A DNA stretch of 64,000 nt from Dicaeum eximium (taxonomy: Eukaryota; Chordata; Aves; Passeriformes; Dicaeidae). Shown piece by piece: positions 48,801-63,055 of this stretch. Position 1 is the stretch's first letter; every line of letters starts with the position of its first letter. The position numbers and the translations under genes were made by a program. The stretch covers positions 7,534,429 to 7,598,428 of the forward strand of contig VWZP01002845.1 of NCBI GenBank assembly GCA_013396995.1, given 5' to 3'. The notes beneath the pieces were generated by a model, which worked only from the letters and a program-made list of their open reading frames with translations, had not been told where the DNA came from and did no database searches.

Positions 48801-51790
48801 AGACAGCCACTAAATACTTGTTAAAGAATTACTATTTTAATGGCTTGAAACTAGTATCTCCTCACTAAATTGCAGAATAAACTGTTTCAACTCTCTCAGT
48901 TTTAGCTATGTAAAGCTGTATTGCTGGGTGTTTCAGGAGGCAGTCAGAAGGGTGGATAACTATGTGAAGCAAAAATTACTCCCAAAGCCTCATGGGCCAA
49001 ATCAATATAGTGTCAACAAAGATGAAAACAGATAATTTTTATTTCTGATAGTTCCCAAGCAGCTCACAAGACCTTACTAGACTTCTGTAACTAATTGTTT
49101 CAATGGTGAGTGCAGGCATTCAAACAGATAAAAATAAAGGAAAGTCGAACCAGTTTGCAGGGCTGTAATAAAATTTACAGCCTTAAAATCTCTATATTGT
49201 TTCAATACATGGAGAACTTGATGCATTTCATTCATTTAAAAACATGTAATTTGCTGCCCATTGTTTGATTTATTATTTGTATCATGAAGCCACAACCCAA
49301 CAGAGCTTCAAACAGGAGCATGAAGCCTGTGTGCTGAGATGAAGTAGGCAAGGACAAGCCCTCCAGGTTTGCATTATCAGAGTTGTCCTTGTGTCCCATC
49401 CTACTGAGGACATGACCCACTGAGAGTATCAGCCATTCATCACATCCCCCTGCCACCACAGAATCCCACTCCTTCCAGCTGACCCACCTCTTCAGTCTGT
49501 GTATTGCCTTCTACATCCTTTATATTTCTTTAAATCACTTTTAAAATAGTGCTTAATAGAGTGCTTAAAACACAGCCACCTGATAACCAGATTCAGTTAG
49601 GAAGGACTCACACAAATTACTGGGAAAAAAGGTGGTGAGTAGCATGGGAGAGCTGATGGAAAGCTGGGAGAAATAAGCCTGAAAATAGTCTTTTCACCAG
49701 GCACAAGAAGAAAAACAGAGATAATTCAATGTATTTTTCTTAACAAGCACTCATATCAACCACACCCAGTTTCCAGCTGAGGATCGATTTCTAATTTTTA
49801 CAAAGCTCCATACAATACATGTGTTTTACAGACATTAAATCTTAAAACAATCCTTTTAGATAGGAGCACAGAGAAGGGAAAACAGAGACCAAGGACCAGA
49901 TGCAGCAATGTACAGCACCTAAGCCATAAACTTGTGCCTGAACATAACTAAAAAGCCACAGCTCAAGCACCTCTAAGAAACCACCTTCCATGACTTAACC
50001 CAGGAGCTTCCCAAGGTCTACCATCACCAAAGCATGCAGCTGTCCTGAAGCTGCAGGTGCCTTTGGGGCCACCTCTGCTGCTTGAGACTCAGCTCATGGC
50101 CCAGATGTTTCACTGCTGCTTTGTGTGGCAAGCACTCTGCTCCCAGGGCAGCCCACCAGGGCTGGGGACAAGCGAGGTCCAAGGAGCCCTCCACACCTCA
50201 CAGAAGCCACCCAGGAGCTATCCCATGTGGGGGAAACAAACCCCATGCAAATGTGGAAAGGAAGCCAACACCCCTCTGCACCTGTACAAACTGGATATTG
50301 AGCTGCCAAGACAGAGTCCTCCTCTGGCCCTCCCAAACACCTAAAGGTTTGGGATTTGGAGGGCTCTTCTAAGTAAATTTGTGGCAACTCCAGTAGGCAA
50401 GAAAGGCAGCAAGTAAGCTGCTCCTGACCTCCCTTTAATGGGCACTGGGTACCCATTAGTTCTTCATTACCACTCAGGAAGGAGAAATCCCAGACAGGAC
50501 CTGGTTTCACATGTTCAACACCTGAAAATTCACATGGCAATGACCATATCCCTTTGTGGATGTGACAACTTTTTTTTAGAGTCATTTCTGACAAAGACAT
50601 TTTTAGTTGAAAGTATTTCAAACACAGCAATAGCCTATACTGGTCACAGGCAAAAGAAGCACAAATCTGTTCACATTAAACCCTTATCTGTGGGCCATAC
50701 CCTGCAGCCTCCTGTTGATAATTGCCTCTGTGTCCTTTGCCAGCTTGAAACTGCAGCCGCATTGAGCATCACCAGACCAGCAGCAGCTGCCAGTTACACC
50801 CATTGCAGCATTCCCCTTGTACAGCCTCAAAAGCACAAACTAATATAAAAGGTAATCAGCTGCAAAGATTGTCTTCAAGTATAGATTTCATTAGTGTTTT
50901 ATTTTGCATGAGGTTTAAAATCATCTGTGTTTGTCCTAAGGCAGATTCAGATGCTAAGGGGTATTATATACTGGGCTTATATAAGTCCATGGGGAAAGAG
51001 AAAATAATTCAAATTGTTTTCCTGCTCTCAGAAGGCAACAGAATCACATGACAAGCACTGCAGAAGAACTCCCTGCTAAAAATAGCAGCATTTTAGGAAG
51101 ATATTTCAGTCCTGTCGTGAATTCATTAATTATTCACTTCATCTGCATTTTTTTTAGCATCATCATAAATTTCTATCTTTGCAAGAGCTACTTCCCCATG
51201 CCCTGAAGGAGAAACTTTAAAATAGCCTCTCTTTATCTGGCAGGTTTGATGGATCATGGCAGTTCTGTGGTACACGTAACTAGCAGATCCTGAATCAGGG
51301 GGTTTGCATGGTACTGCACTCTGGATGAGTAAAAGGATTTCAAGCTCACAAATTCAATCTTCATTTTACAAGCTTATCCTATTTTAACTTTCTATTCACT
51401 TACAACACAGCTACATCTCTTTTGTCCTTCTTCAAAATTCTCAGAAATTCATGTACAAACATGAGGCAAATACTTCAACATGAACATGACAGAGCAATCA
51501 GGATGTGGGATCAGTTAGGTAGGGACATTAACAATCACCCTTCAAAAGAAATTAAATAATTTCTTTATACAGTCAAACCTTTTCCTTCTAGGAGACCTAG
51601 AAATTCTGGTTGTGGTCAGACACGTTGGAGTAAATCAGTGTTGATGACTTTGGATCAGATCCTGTAAGTAATGTGGGATGCTAAAATCCCATAATATCCT
51701 TCTTCCCATGCCCTGGGAGATTCTTACAATAATGTCTCATCTAGTACCAAGAGAGATAGAAATCAGCATCCATCAGGATGGTCATTTATG

Positions 51791-51897
51791 TAGAATCAAT
51801 GAATCTTTTGGGTTGGAAAGGACCTTTAAAATCACTGAGTCCAACCATTAACCTAACCCTGATGAGCCCACCCCTAAGCCACGCACCACCACAGCCC
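51791..51897 (-). mobile_element. CR1 LINE fragment, short 3' end
   Basis: Minus-strand CR1 tail. TAGAATCAATGAATC (octamer remnants) is followed by TTTTGGGTTGGAAAGGACC, TTTAAAATCACTGAGTCCAA and CCATTAACCTAACCCTG, a sub-type different from the 3651/40251 pair. Only about 105 bp remain. Confidence 0.88.
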
Positions 51898-52952
51898 AAC
51901 ATAACATTAATATCTTATGCTCACATTTTAAGTAAGCATGTCATTATTCCAGCCAGAAATGAGCATAACACAGGGGTGAGGCTGGTCCATCCTGCCAACA
52001 CCACCCTCTTGTCTCACCATCTTAGGAAGGGAAAGTCTCGACTCTCCCGGTATGGAAAGGATACGGCGTTTCCTGATCACATTTCTCCTTCTGGCTATGG
52101 CTTTTAGAAAGTCCCTCTATGCACATTTTAAGAGCAAGATTTAGCCCTACAATACAGCAATTTTTGCATACTTTTATTCCAGCAACTGACTTCTCTATCA
52201 ATTTTCCAGTGCAAATATTTCCTTGCACCATACTTAAAGTTGCTGGACATCTTTGTTGAAAGCTGACACAAATACCAAACATACCCAACTGGAACAGCTA
52301 TGGAAAGTAACCTGCATTCCTGTGAAAGGGGAGGCTGCCTGCCTTGCTCAAATCATTTAATTCAGGGCCAAATAAGGAGGTGACTTCAAAATTATATAAA
52401 TCAGATGTTGCACCACATTCCACATGTTTTCTGTGAGGACTGTTCATAGAGTATTCAACTACAAAGTGATTGATTTTCATTTTGCTACATTTCCACACTT
52501 CACCTGTTTGGTTTTTAACCTGTTACTTAACTCAGAATGTTCAAATAATTGAATTGTACAAAGATGCACATATCACAAAGACAAAACCCTGAGAAACATT
52601 TAATTCAGAGAACTGCTAATGGCTGGTGTTAGCAAACCCAGGACCCCTTTCCCTTTCTACATTCTCCACCACCTAACAAGGAAGAAAATAATTATATTAT
52701 CCTATTTCCAGGCAGATTGACTAAAAGTCAAATTCTAAATTAATAAAGTGCATGGTTACAGGCATGAAAGTTCTGCTAGCTTGTTTTAAAACAGCTATCC
52801 CTGTGAAGTAGTTTATTGTAAATAAGTAGAAACACATAAAACACATGTACACTGCTCAGAGAATGGTTTCATGACTCTAAAGAATGTAAGACATTTGTGC
52901 TGCTTGGTAGTTGAAAGAACAGTACAGGGTCCTGTATAAAACACATCAACAC

Positions 52953-52956
52953 TTTT

Positions 52957-52987
<31 letters not shown>

Positions 52988-53042
52988 CTCTTCCTTCCTT
53001 TCTTTCTTCCTTTTTTCCTTTCTTTCTTTTTCTTTCTTTTAA
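52953..53042. repeat. (TTTC)n microsatellite, imperfect
   Basis: About 90 bp of TTTC units with TTCC and CTCTTCC interruptions. On the FGF9 sense strand it is GAAA-rich. The Lys/Arg/Glu-rich frame across it (52813-53088) is an artefact. Confidence 0.95.
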
Positions 53043-56000
53043 ATAACCTTATGGAGCTAAAACTCCAATTTATTTTGTAACCTGACAAAAGAAAGCCTCT
53101 TCAGACCATCATCCCTAAAATCACAGCAAGTACCTTTCATGCCAAGCAAACTATTTTGCTCTATGGCATGTACAGCTTTGCCTTTTGCAAACTGCTACAC
53201 TCATTCAGTATAGACAAGAAAACACCTAATCCAGAAGTCCAAGCAACCATTAACAAGAAATATTTCTGATGTAGTCAACACTTCCTATATACCTGCTGCA
53301 CACTAACACTTTGTTAATCCATGCCATCTTAATAAAAATCATGTTTATATATATAATCTCCTGAGTAATTTCATGCAAATTCCTCATTATGGCTACATGG
53401 CATTACTGAAAACTGCATATGTAGTGAAGGGAAACAAAGAAAAGCCCTATTCTCCTAGAAGCAGTTTGCTTTGCTGTTCTGCCTACCAACACACACATTT
53501 CACATGCCATTGGCCCTTCCCATGCTGTAATGCAAACAGCCTCTAGAACATACTATGTTCAGCTAATAATTAACACTCATCCAGAGCTGTCATAAATAAA
53601 GGTCTAGCTTAGAATTTACTGTGGTATTTTCTGTACTCTCATGCTAAGCCTGTTAGTTTCTGGCTGGGTGAAACCACCTCCAGCCACAATGAGAAGCCAA
53701 ATACCAGTGTCCAAGCAGCACCACTTTCTTTTCCAAATTATACCACAGTATGAGTCAAGCCCTGCACACTATGTGTCTAACTTGGTGGGTGTCACAGGGC
53801 TTTCTTTAATGAGTTTCTCCAAGCAGCCTCTTTTCAGAATGCTTTGTTTGATAATTTGACAAAACATGAAAAAAATGGGGGGAAAAAAGTCTGCCAAGAG
53901 GACTGGCTGACTGGTTTTTTGTGTTTGTGTTAGTAGTTCTCCCAAAGCCTTTTAGACGGACAGCAGGAAACCCTTCAGGGCCAAAGGGGAGACAAGCAAA
54001 CAGTCAGGCACCAATGCTGCCACTCATTCACATTTCATATTCCATGGCATGATAAATAAGATGAGGGAAATCAGTCAAGGTGTCCCTGGCAAAACCACAG
54101 TTAGGCAACTGCATTCTCCCTACCTGAGGTCACGTTGTACTCTCACAGAGTACATCCAGTATCCATCTTACTTTCTTCCCCTAAACCTCTTAGATAATTG
54201 GCATAAAGTTTTTATTGTACATCAATCCCCACTTACAAAATAAAAATCAAGTGTGACTGTTCCGTGCTGCAGCCATGCAGCAGTTAGGATGGTGCTTAAA
54301 GATCAGCATCTTTCATACAAAAAGCTTGTAAAGATCCCAAGACCCAGCAGAACCTGAACCCCTTGGGATACAATTGGGATACAAATACAACACCTGCATA
54401 GATGCCGACACCGTGGTACTTCCACGCCCTGATGCAGACAACAGAAGAGCAGCGCTTCCTGAACGAAGTAAGCAGACTCTGGTACCAACAGTAAAATCCC
54501 AGGACATGGTCGGTGCAGGAGGGATTTCAGTGCTTCACCCCTTTGTCCCATTGCCCCTTGCTCCCGCTCCCTTGCTCTCCACACTCTCAAGAACCTTCTC
54601 TGGAGAGGCCAGGTTGGCATAGAGCACTGTGCTACCCCAGGGCTGTGTACAGAGCTCTTCTGACATGAGCTGCAGGAGGATGAGGTGCCAATTAGGCCTC
54701 CATCCATTTTTGCCACTGCCAACTCCTCAGCCCTTGGTTTTACTGATATCCTCTCCTCTGAGATTTCAAGTTTGCAGCATCTGTCAAGCTTTAAGCATGC
54801 CCTCCCTGGACATGAAATCATTATGGGATGAGCAACCCCACTGTGTCTAAGGACAGGCTGCCCATCAACAGCCGCGCTTCAAGTTCATAAAGGCTCGGTT
54901 TATATCTGCTCAGCCAAGCACATGAGATGAAAACTCATTTTCACCTAAACACCCAAGATCTGCTCATGATGCTGTTGAAAGTCTTGACAAAGCTCCAGGA
55001 ACAGGCTACATAAGCTGTCACAGTGTCTTTTCTCTGGAAGCTGACGAGCTTCCTTCCCCACACCACAATAGAACAGGACCAGGACAAAGTCAGCTATTAA
55101 AAAACAAATAAACAAGCAGGTCTGTTCCCCTCCCTTCCATGCCAGCAGGACTGGGCCCACACTGTGTCATTTACTAGTCACACTTCTGCCCTCTATTTTA
55201 TTTTTGATTCCCTTGGCACAATAAAGAACTGCAGTTGTCAATGTTATCTAAGCATCTAATTCATAACGCTTGGCTGAACCCTTCCAAGAATCAGAAAGCA
55301 AGGTGGTATGCAATCTGATACAGGAGCCAGAGCCAATTTTTAAAGAAGATGGGAGAAGGGTTCCCGTCAGCTTAAATGGAACATGGATCAGCCTTGCAAT
55401 GATAAAAAGGCAACAAATATTTTAAGACATTAAAAGAACCATTTCAGGCACGCTCAGATTTACTGAAAGCTGTAACTTGACCTCCCCCAGCTCCCCACTC
55501 CACAAATTCTCTTCTATCAAACGACAACCTGTATGTCAAAGCAGGGCTGCCACCCTACAGCTCCACACACTCTTTACCCGGAATACCAGTTAAGGTTTTA
55601 ACCAGATAGAGATTTTTAAATAAAACATGATTCCCTTAAATCCAGCTAAGATGGAACAAAGTGTTTTGTCAGTATTTTTTGCCTTGTTCCGTGCTTCTCT
55701 AAGCACAGAATACAGGCTTAGAGGAAAGATAGACCTCATTCAGCAGAAAGTGTTGCTTAAGTGAGCTAAACTCACATGCTGAAAAACACTGTAAAGTGAG
55801 GGATAAAAAGTACTTAATCTGCATGAGCCTCTACATTCAGTGAGTACCCCACAAAACAGATTATCCACCATTAAAGAAGCACCTCATCTCTCAGCTACCA
55901 GGTGCCATCATAAAAAGAGCAGAATACTCAGGACCCTCCATGAAACACTTTGCCACAGGGACCAAATAATTATCATACATAAATAGTGATATAAATGTAC

Positions 56001-58516
56001 GTTATAAAGTAATTCATGTTTTGTTCTTTCAGCAAGATGATTTGGTCAAGGACTGATGAACAAAAGCCTGTCTATATTTTGCTATTAATTTTATGCAAAG
56101 CTACCAGCTATGTACTAGCTCAGAGGACAAGGACATTACTGATCACATTGTCATTCTAGATGGGGGTCATCAAAAAAACAGCATCACAAGCTTTCACATT
56201 TTGGCAAGATCCTCACTGAAATGCCACACATCCACTGGGGTCTTGAAAACCAACAAGCTTCACAGAGAAATTTTAAAAACAGCAAAGGATTAGCCCACTA
56301 TGATCTTTTCCTATCAGGCCTCCATTGCTTATTCAGTTTAAATTGTTTAAAAATTATTTTGATTTCCCACCATTTTTGGACAGGAAGGAAGGCCAGCATT
56401 TCAAATAGCTGCTGCTGAAGAAAAGATGTCACGCTTCCCTTTTCAGACAGCAGTGCCCCCTCTCTTGGCAAACACTTCTCATAAACAGTCCCTCCAGGGA
56501 TGACTTTTTGGACACTCAACCCATTCTTGTTCACAGGGGCAATCCCACCACAAAGTCATGGATTTAGTTACATAATTTTAGTATCTCTCTTTCTGAGTAG
56601 AATAAAGAGTATTTCCTTAATATTTCTCAGAAAGTCGACACATCTTTGGTGTTCCTACGCCATGACTGATATCGTCAGCGATACGGCTGACCCAGCCTTT
56701 GGGAAATGCTGAAGGCTCTGCTCCTTCAGGAGACCCCTACTCCTCACATGCACAGCAGCGGGCCTGTCTTTCAGTGGGTAAAACTTCAGTCATGCAGTTA
56801 ATTTCAGCTTTGATGAAAGAAGTTGTCATTCTATCTGAAAAAACCCAAAAGATATATAGTAACAACTTCAACAGAATCAGTGACTGAAGAGCTCTAAGAC
56901 CAGGTTGTTGGTCTCCCAGGTACCTGCAGACATGGATCTTCCAAAGGAATCAGATTTTTAAAGTAAAAAAAAAAAGCTATTTTGTTTAAACTTTACAACA
57001 TTTGTATATTCTAAAATTAATCAAAAGATTTTGCTGAAGTCTTCTCCAATAAGTTTCCTGTTCCGAGTTCAGATTATACACCATATGATGTCCTAACAAA
57101 GGCGTCAGCAGGACAAAATCTCCCTAGTTATGAAAAAGTAAGATTACAGGTTAAAAGACTGCCTCTAGATTGCAGACTCTTATAGGCAGGAGCCCTGTCT
57201 AGATTTAGGTTTTTAAAATGATGAATACAATACAGTCCTTATCTTGATTGGATCTGTTGACACAACCATAAAACTAATTGGTGGTTTTACAGGAGCAGGT
57301 CCAATCCTGATTCCATTGAAGGCAATGGTATTTCAACCATAATAGAATCAAGTCAAAATTTCTCTTGACTCACAATTGCCTCTATAATTGTGTTAAACTT
57401 GAAGAGCAAAGTTAAGCAGATTAAAGATGCACAGCCTGGGCCAGACCTCAAAAGTATGCAGCATCCACACTTGAACACAAGTTTTACCTCAGCAGCAGCC
57501 TGTGAACACAAGTATAAAATCTTATCCTCAAATCAAAAGTAGCTGCAGATATCTGCCAGTATAAAAGGAATGAAAAACAAACAAAAGGGTTTTAGAGAAG
57601 GGGAAAATATGGATTTGCACTATAACAAGCTTTATTTCTTAAGCTTTTTGAATGCAACACAAATGAACCACATTACTGCACATCACCAAATCAGCCTAAG
57701 CACATTCAAACTGCAAAGCAAATCTCAGCCTAGTCAAAACCCCTAATGAAGTCCCCACAGGGCAGACTTTTTCTACTCTGTCTTTGAAAATGATGAATGG
57801 CAAAGTGGGAGAGAGTGCCACATTCACATATCACTGGCTCCTGAATCAGAAACAGATCTTTATCTGGTGCAGTGAACAATCCCCAAGCACATCACAGTGT
57901 GTCACTGCTGCTGATGCTTTTAGCATGTCACTTCAACATAGTATTCTCAGATCAACCAAAAACACTGAACCTTTTCACACCTCTGTATCATTACACAGCC
58001 AGCTCCAGGAATGCTCAGGGCTGCAGTGACGGGAAACTACACAACTGCAATGAAAAGAATCTGAAGATGTCCCACCCTTTCTTGCTGGGTATCATTTGGG
58101 TCTGCAATGCAGTTATGCCACTTTAACAACTCCCTGCTGCTGCAAGCATAGTGCTCAACCCTTCAACCATCCCACACTGCACCTGATTTTCCCACTGAGC
58201 CCTAGTGCTTGCCCACACAGGCAGCAAGCCAGTTCAGGAAGCTGAACATTTTTTTGTGGCTTTATATCACTCAGCTGATCTCCTGACAGGTCAGATGAGT
58301 GCCAGTGTTGGAGCATGGAAAGCAGAAGCATGCAGCACTAGCAGGGAATCAGAACTGCCCTTTCTGGAAGGGGCTTCCTGCAAGGTCACATTGGCTGCCT
58401 CCTCAAGCAGCACCTCTAGTGTCTTGTTTTCATGAGAACACAAAATTTCAGACACCTTTAGTTTGGGGAAAGCAAATCATTAAACTAAGGTTTGAGTAGG
58501 ATCTTACTTTACCAAA

Positions 58517-58519
<3 letters not shown>

Positions 58520-58591
<72 letters not shown>

Positions 58592-58645
58592 ATGTCTATA
58601 TATACAAACATACACATACACACACACACACATAATTTATATAGA
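58520..58645. repeat. Compound (TA)n(TG)n...(CA)n palindromic microsatellite
   Basis: About 15 TA units (to 58550) and 17 TG units (58551-58584), then TATATGTATGTCTATATATA, a CA-rich arm (58608-58633) and a TA-rich end. The TG arm and CA arm are inverted and can pair over about 25 bp with a small AT loop. Confidence 0.92.
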
Positions 58646-59552
58646 TATGCTGATACTTTCCTGTCCCAGGCACAGAGTGAGAATCCAAGATCAACATAGA
58701 ATTGCAGACCAAGGCAAGGACATCACTGAGGGTTTTCTCCCACAAAAATCATCTTCAGACCTAGTTAGCATTTGAAATTAAGTCCTCTGAGGAAGACCAC
58801 AGACTTGAGGAAAAGTGTAGTACCTATCTCACAGAACACTACTAGTATGAGTCCCTCTTTGGTGACAGTGTTATAGTCTATGAAATTCTGATTTTAAAAA
58901 GACTGAAGCCATAGTTTAAAAACAACCACAACAGTTGCAGCTTCTCACAAAGCTTTCTCCCATATTACCTGTGTCAAGTGTACTGACCTATCAATTTTTC
59001 CTACACCAGCACCCACATCTCAAAAGACCTTTTGTCCCTACAGAGTCCTCCATACCTTGCTGAGCTGGTTGCAGTTCCTGCCTCATTCCCCATGCTGATA
59101 CTTAGGGAAACAGCATTTAACAGTACCCAGCTCTCAGCAAAACTGCCCACCCAAATTCTGAGTGGTTATCTGCAAGGGTGAAGTAGATGAGGTAACTCAA
59201 ATATATGGACTTCTCTCAGATCTATAGCCTCCACAAAGGAAATGTCCACAGTCACAAAGCTGTTTTCTACTGTACAGTGCAGAGAAAGCATTTATGTCTC
59301 TTCTATACCTCCCTGCAAAAATCCCTTCATCCAGCTCACAAACCAATTTCCTCACAGCCTGAATCTCCCTCATTATGCAGCCTAAGCTTTCTTGTGACCC
59401 ATTCAAACCAATTCTTTCTTGTACTCTATTTCAAGGACTTTTTTTTCCTCCCTGGTGTTACACCTCAAAGTATTTACAGAGAGCAAGAGCATATTCTGTC
59501 AGTTTTTATTCTACAGGCTAAGTCAAGATCCTTAGAGTCTATCATTTGATAG

Positions 59553-59630
59553 CCTTTTCATCCCTCTGATCATCCCAGTAAGCCCCTTCTGCACCTGTTT
59601 TGGTTTGAATTTACAGTGACCAAGTGCATT
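59553..59630 (-). mobile_element. Possible ancient CR1/L3-like fragment
   Basis: TTTTCATCCCTCTGATCATCCC, then AGTAAGCCCCTTCTGCACCTG and TTTTGGTTT follow the order of the CR1/L3 block around CATCCCTTTGATCAT...GTGGCCCTCCTCTGGAC in antisense. It is heavily diverged, so the call is tentative. Confidence 0.4.
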
Positions 59631-61971
59631 TTGCATTTAGACTGGATCCTCCTAGTGTTGTATGAAGTGGCACTGAGAGAGCTCTCCTTGTGTAAATATT
59701 TTAGGCACTTTAGGTCACTAAGGCCCTTCTGTGAGGTTGCCTCCTGTGCTGGAAATACTTCCCATCTTTGCAAAAAATTTCAGTAATACACCACTACCTT
59801 TTTATGATGAGATGTTTAATGTCCCTAATAAAACCAGGGAATAAAATCAGTCCAGGGACCAATCCATAAAAACTCCACTAATAGCTTCACTCCAGTCTAA
59901 CACCTTTCAGCACTCCCCATTGCTGTCTTCTCTTCAGAGTTTCCACCATCTATCATACAAGTGTGCTAATAACACTCATTCTACCCACTGTAACAAACAC
60001 TCTCTTCTGTAGGTCATACCTAACATAGCCCTACAGATTAGCACAATTTTCCATTTCTAGAAAAAGATATTCCTACCAAAAATAAAATACTACGCTTGCC
60101 TGAAACTGTTTATCCTGCTTCAGTAAATTCATCATGCATGTACATCTTCTACTCTTCCATTTAAAAGGATGTTCCTGAGGTCCCAAGCACATCCCAAGCC
60201 AGACTGATAGCTCTCCAGCCAAACACAAACCACACAGCCTGAGGTACACACACACCCTTGGCTGGAAAACACCTGCGCTGCCTCAGAGGGAAGCAAACAC
60301 TCCCTCAATCAGGGCTTGCTCCCACCTTTGTGCTGCACCTTCCAGTGACCTGGGAGGGAACCACTATGGCTGAAGCCCTTTTGCTTGTCCAGATTTGTTT
60401 TCCAGTTTCCTGCTTCGATTCCCCAGGCAGCAAAGAAACACTTATGCCAGCAAAAGGGAGGGGATGGATGGTTGGAGGGAAAATAGCCACTTCTTTCAGC
60501 AGCAGTATTGGCTGCCCCTGCTCCCTTTGTTGATCCCACAACAGGGAGCTCCTCAGACCCATGTTACTACCCTTCTGATAAAGGAGTTTATCAGAAACAG
60601 AGCTAGCCCAGTTAGCATCCACATTCAGACTGTATTGCACTTACACTCCCGCCTGAATACACCATGTTGGTAAAGACTTCTGTTCCCTTTCCAGGCATAT
60701 AGCTTTAAAACTTTTCACCTTATAAAAGTTTTAGTACACATTTCAGGGCCCAAATCAGCTTTATTGCAGCAATTTCTATTTTATGCCTATGCTTCTAAAT
60801 CTCTAAGACACAATCTTTTCTGCAACCTGCCCTTCTCCTATTCTCTGCAGATCCTCTGCCAAGTCCTCACAATCTTCAAATCCTTACACGCAGTTTCACC
60901 CATGCTGGGATACCATTTCCACAGGATTTCTGCATCTCTGATAAAGTTTCAGATTTCCTTCACAGTCAGCACTATAATCACCTTTTTGAACTGGGCCTCT
61001 TCAGAGTTTGCCCATCAAATTAACTACAGGCCTGCTTCTTGCAGTCTCCTGCTTAAAGCAGATTTACCTAGGGAGACACAAGTCACTGTTGTCAGTAAAA
61101 GACACCCTCAGGTTTTTGATCATGGCAGTGCCAGGTCCTCCTGAGCAAAGCTGCTCGTGCAGAAAGCCCAAACACTCCTTGCAAGTCACGTCCACAGGAA
61201 TTGCCCTCTGTCTCTCCATTTATACCATTTACCAGAAGGCACTTTATTGTTGCAAATAATAATAATAACTCAAGCAGAAGGGCGTTAAACCAGGTGCTGC
61301 AGCCATTATCCCTCCTGGGATTTGAGCGCTCTCAGCCTAGAAGTTTCTGCCTTCACTCAAGGAAATTGCTTTTAATTCTCCTTCCAAAAATTGTGCACTG
61401 AAACTGTCCTGTTACCAGGCTCACCTCAATCGTGGTACCTGGACACTGAGAACAGATAATCCATATTATTATTTTTAAAAAATCAATCTGAAACGTATGG
61501 AATTGTTTTAGATCAGAGGTATTTGTAAGTGGGATGGTACTGGAGGGTAATTTATTTATTTATCCAGTTCTTAGATACCTGTAGTAATTATATACTTGGC
61601 TCTAACGCTGTTACCAACATGCACTTTCAACCTGCTTTTTTCTTCATGTTGTTTCCGTGCACCTTGACCTACCATTTGAAGGGCTGAACAATTCCCTTTC
61701 TTTATTTGCGCAGGAACATAAAAGATATTTTTAGAACGCAGCCAAAGAAATCCTTGCCTACACCAAGCAATTTTCAGTAAACTATGACAAATTGTCCCTA
61801 TTTTATCAGAAAAATTTATGTTCACCAGTCTTTGTAGCTTCATAGCCCTTCCAGGACTGTGGGGACCCAAACAAAAGCATAAAACACTGCAGGTGCAGCC
61901 CTGCTGGGACAATAAAGAGGCATATCGTTACCTCCCTGCACTTACTGGGAAAACATGTTTCTTCAAGGACA

Positions 61972-61974
<3 letters not shown>

Positions 61975-62010
<36 letters not shown>

Positions 62011-62017
62011 CTCCTCC
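61975..62017. repeat. (CT)16 microsatellite followed by CTC triplets
   Basis: Sixteen CT units (61975-62006), then about four CTC units. GA-rich in FGF9 sense, the same type of purine tract as in the 3' UTR at 48147-48302. Confidence 0.95.
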
Positions 62018-62481
62018 ACCCTCTTCCCAGTGTTTTAGGAGCAAAAGGCAAGTTTAGTCTCCCAGATCAAGCTTTCAGTTCACTTTTTGAAGTACAGCAA
62101 TTTATGACCCCGTTAAAAGCGTTCCTACATCTCACCTTGCAGCACACACCCTCTAAGTCTGCAACCCAGAGGTATGGAGCTTCCCTCCCTGGCTCCTGAT
62201 CTTCAGCTCTTCAGCTCTGTCCCAGCTACTCTGCCAATAAATGAAGCTTCTGCTTTTATGCTCCTCTGAGCTCTCCTTCCAAGAGAGGTAACCTTCCAAG
62301 CACTATTTCCCCCTTCCTCAACAACTCCACCATCTCCACTCCTGCGTTCCTCTCCCCACCCGCGCACCTTTCGTGGCAGCTGCTCCAGATCTTGTACCTA
62401 CCAGTGTTCCTCCTGAGCACCCAAGCTGAGCTGTCTTTTGCCACCTGCCAAGGGCACAAGGAGCAGTGGAGGCACCAGCAT

Positions 62482-62700
62482 TTCACAGAATGGTTTGGGT
62501 TGAAAAGGACCTTTAAATCTCATTTAGTTCAACCCCCCTGCAATGCACATCTTCAACTACATCAGGTTGCTCAAAACCCAGTCCAACCTGGCTCTGATTG
62601 TTTTTAGCAATGGGGCATGTACAGCACCTCTTGGCAATGTGTTCCTGTGCCTCACCACACACACCACTAAAAAAATTTTTCTTTATATCCAGTCTGAGGA
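62482..62700 (-). mobile_element. CR1 LINE fragment, 3' end at 62482
   Basis: Minus-strand CR1 tail in good order: TCACAGAATGGTTTGGGTTG, AAAAGGACCTTTAAATCTCA, GTTCAACCCCCCTGCAATG, ATCAGGTTGCTCAAAACCC, GTCCAACCTGGC, AATGGGGCATG, then TCACCACACAC and TTTTTCTTTATATCCAGTCT. It is an older, common subfamily distinct from 3651/40251. Frames on both strands (62513-63071) are carried by this element. Confidence 0.93.
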
Positions 62701-63026
62701 GAGGAATGGGGCAGGTGCATGTCTCTGGGAAGTCAGTGAGGTGGGGATGCCAGCAGTCAGATGCAGCACAGCTCTCCACTGCAGAAAAGCCTGGGACAAC
62801 CAGGGTAGCTGAGGTGAGGCTGTCCCATGCTCCTGCTTGGTCTGTGCTTGAGGTAGCACAGAGCTCCCTCAGAGGACAGCCTGCAGTGGGAATGATGGGC
62901 ATCCCACGGTATGGGGACACATCACTGCCTGGGACATGGGTGGCAGCTGCCAATATTCCCAAGAGCAGCATGACAATGGACACAGCCTACAACAGCATGA
63001 AGGCGTTGGGACTGATCAGAAAGACC

Positions 63027-63055
63027 TCCTCCCTCCCTCCCTCCCTCCCTCCCTC
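63027..63055. repeat. (CCCT)n microsatellite
   Basis: About seven CCCT/CCTC units. It sits in the inferred FGF9 intron 2. Confidence 0.92.

Noticed and set aside
50094..50630. 178-codon minus-strand frame in the FGF9 intron
   Set aside because: No domain, and plus-strand frames overlap it. It sits in intron sequence.
52813..53088. Lys/Arg/Glu-rich frame
   Set aside because: Product of the (TTTC)n microsatellite read on the minus strand.
54303..54821. 172-codon minus-strand frame in the FGF9 intron
   Set aside because: Cys-rich but without spacing of any known domain, and overlapped by plus-strand frames.
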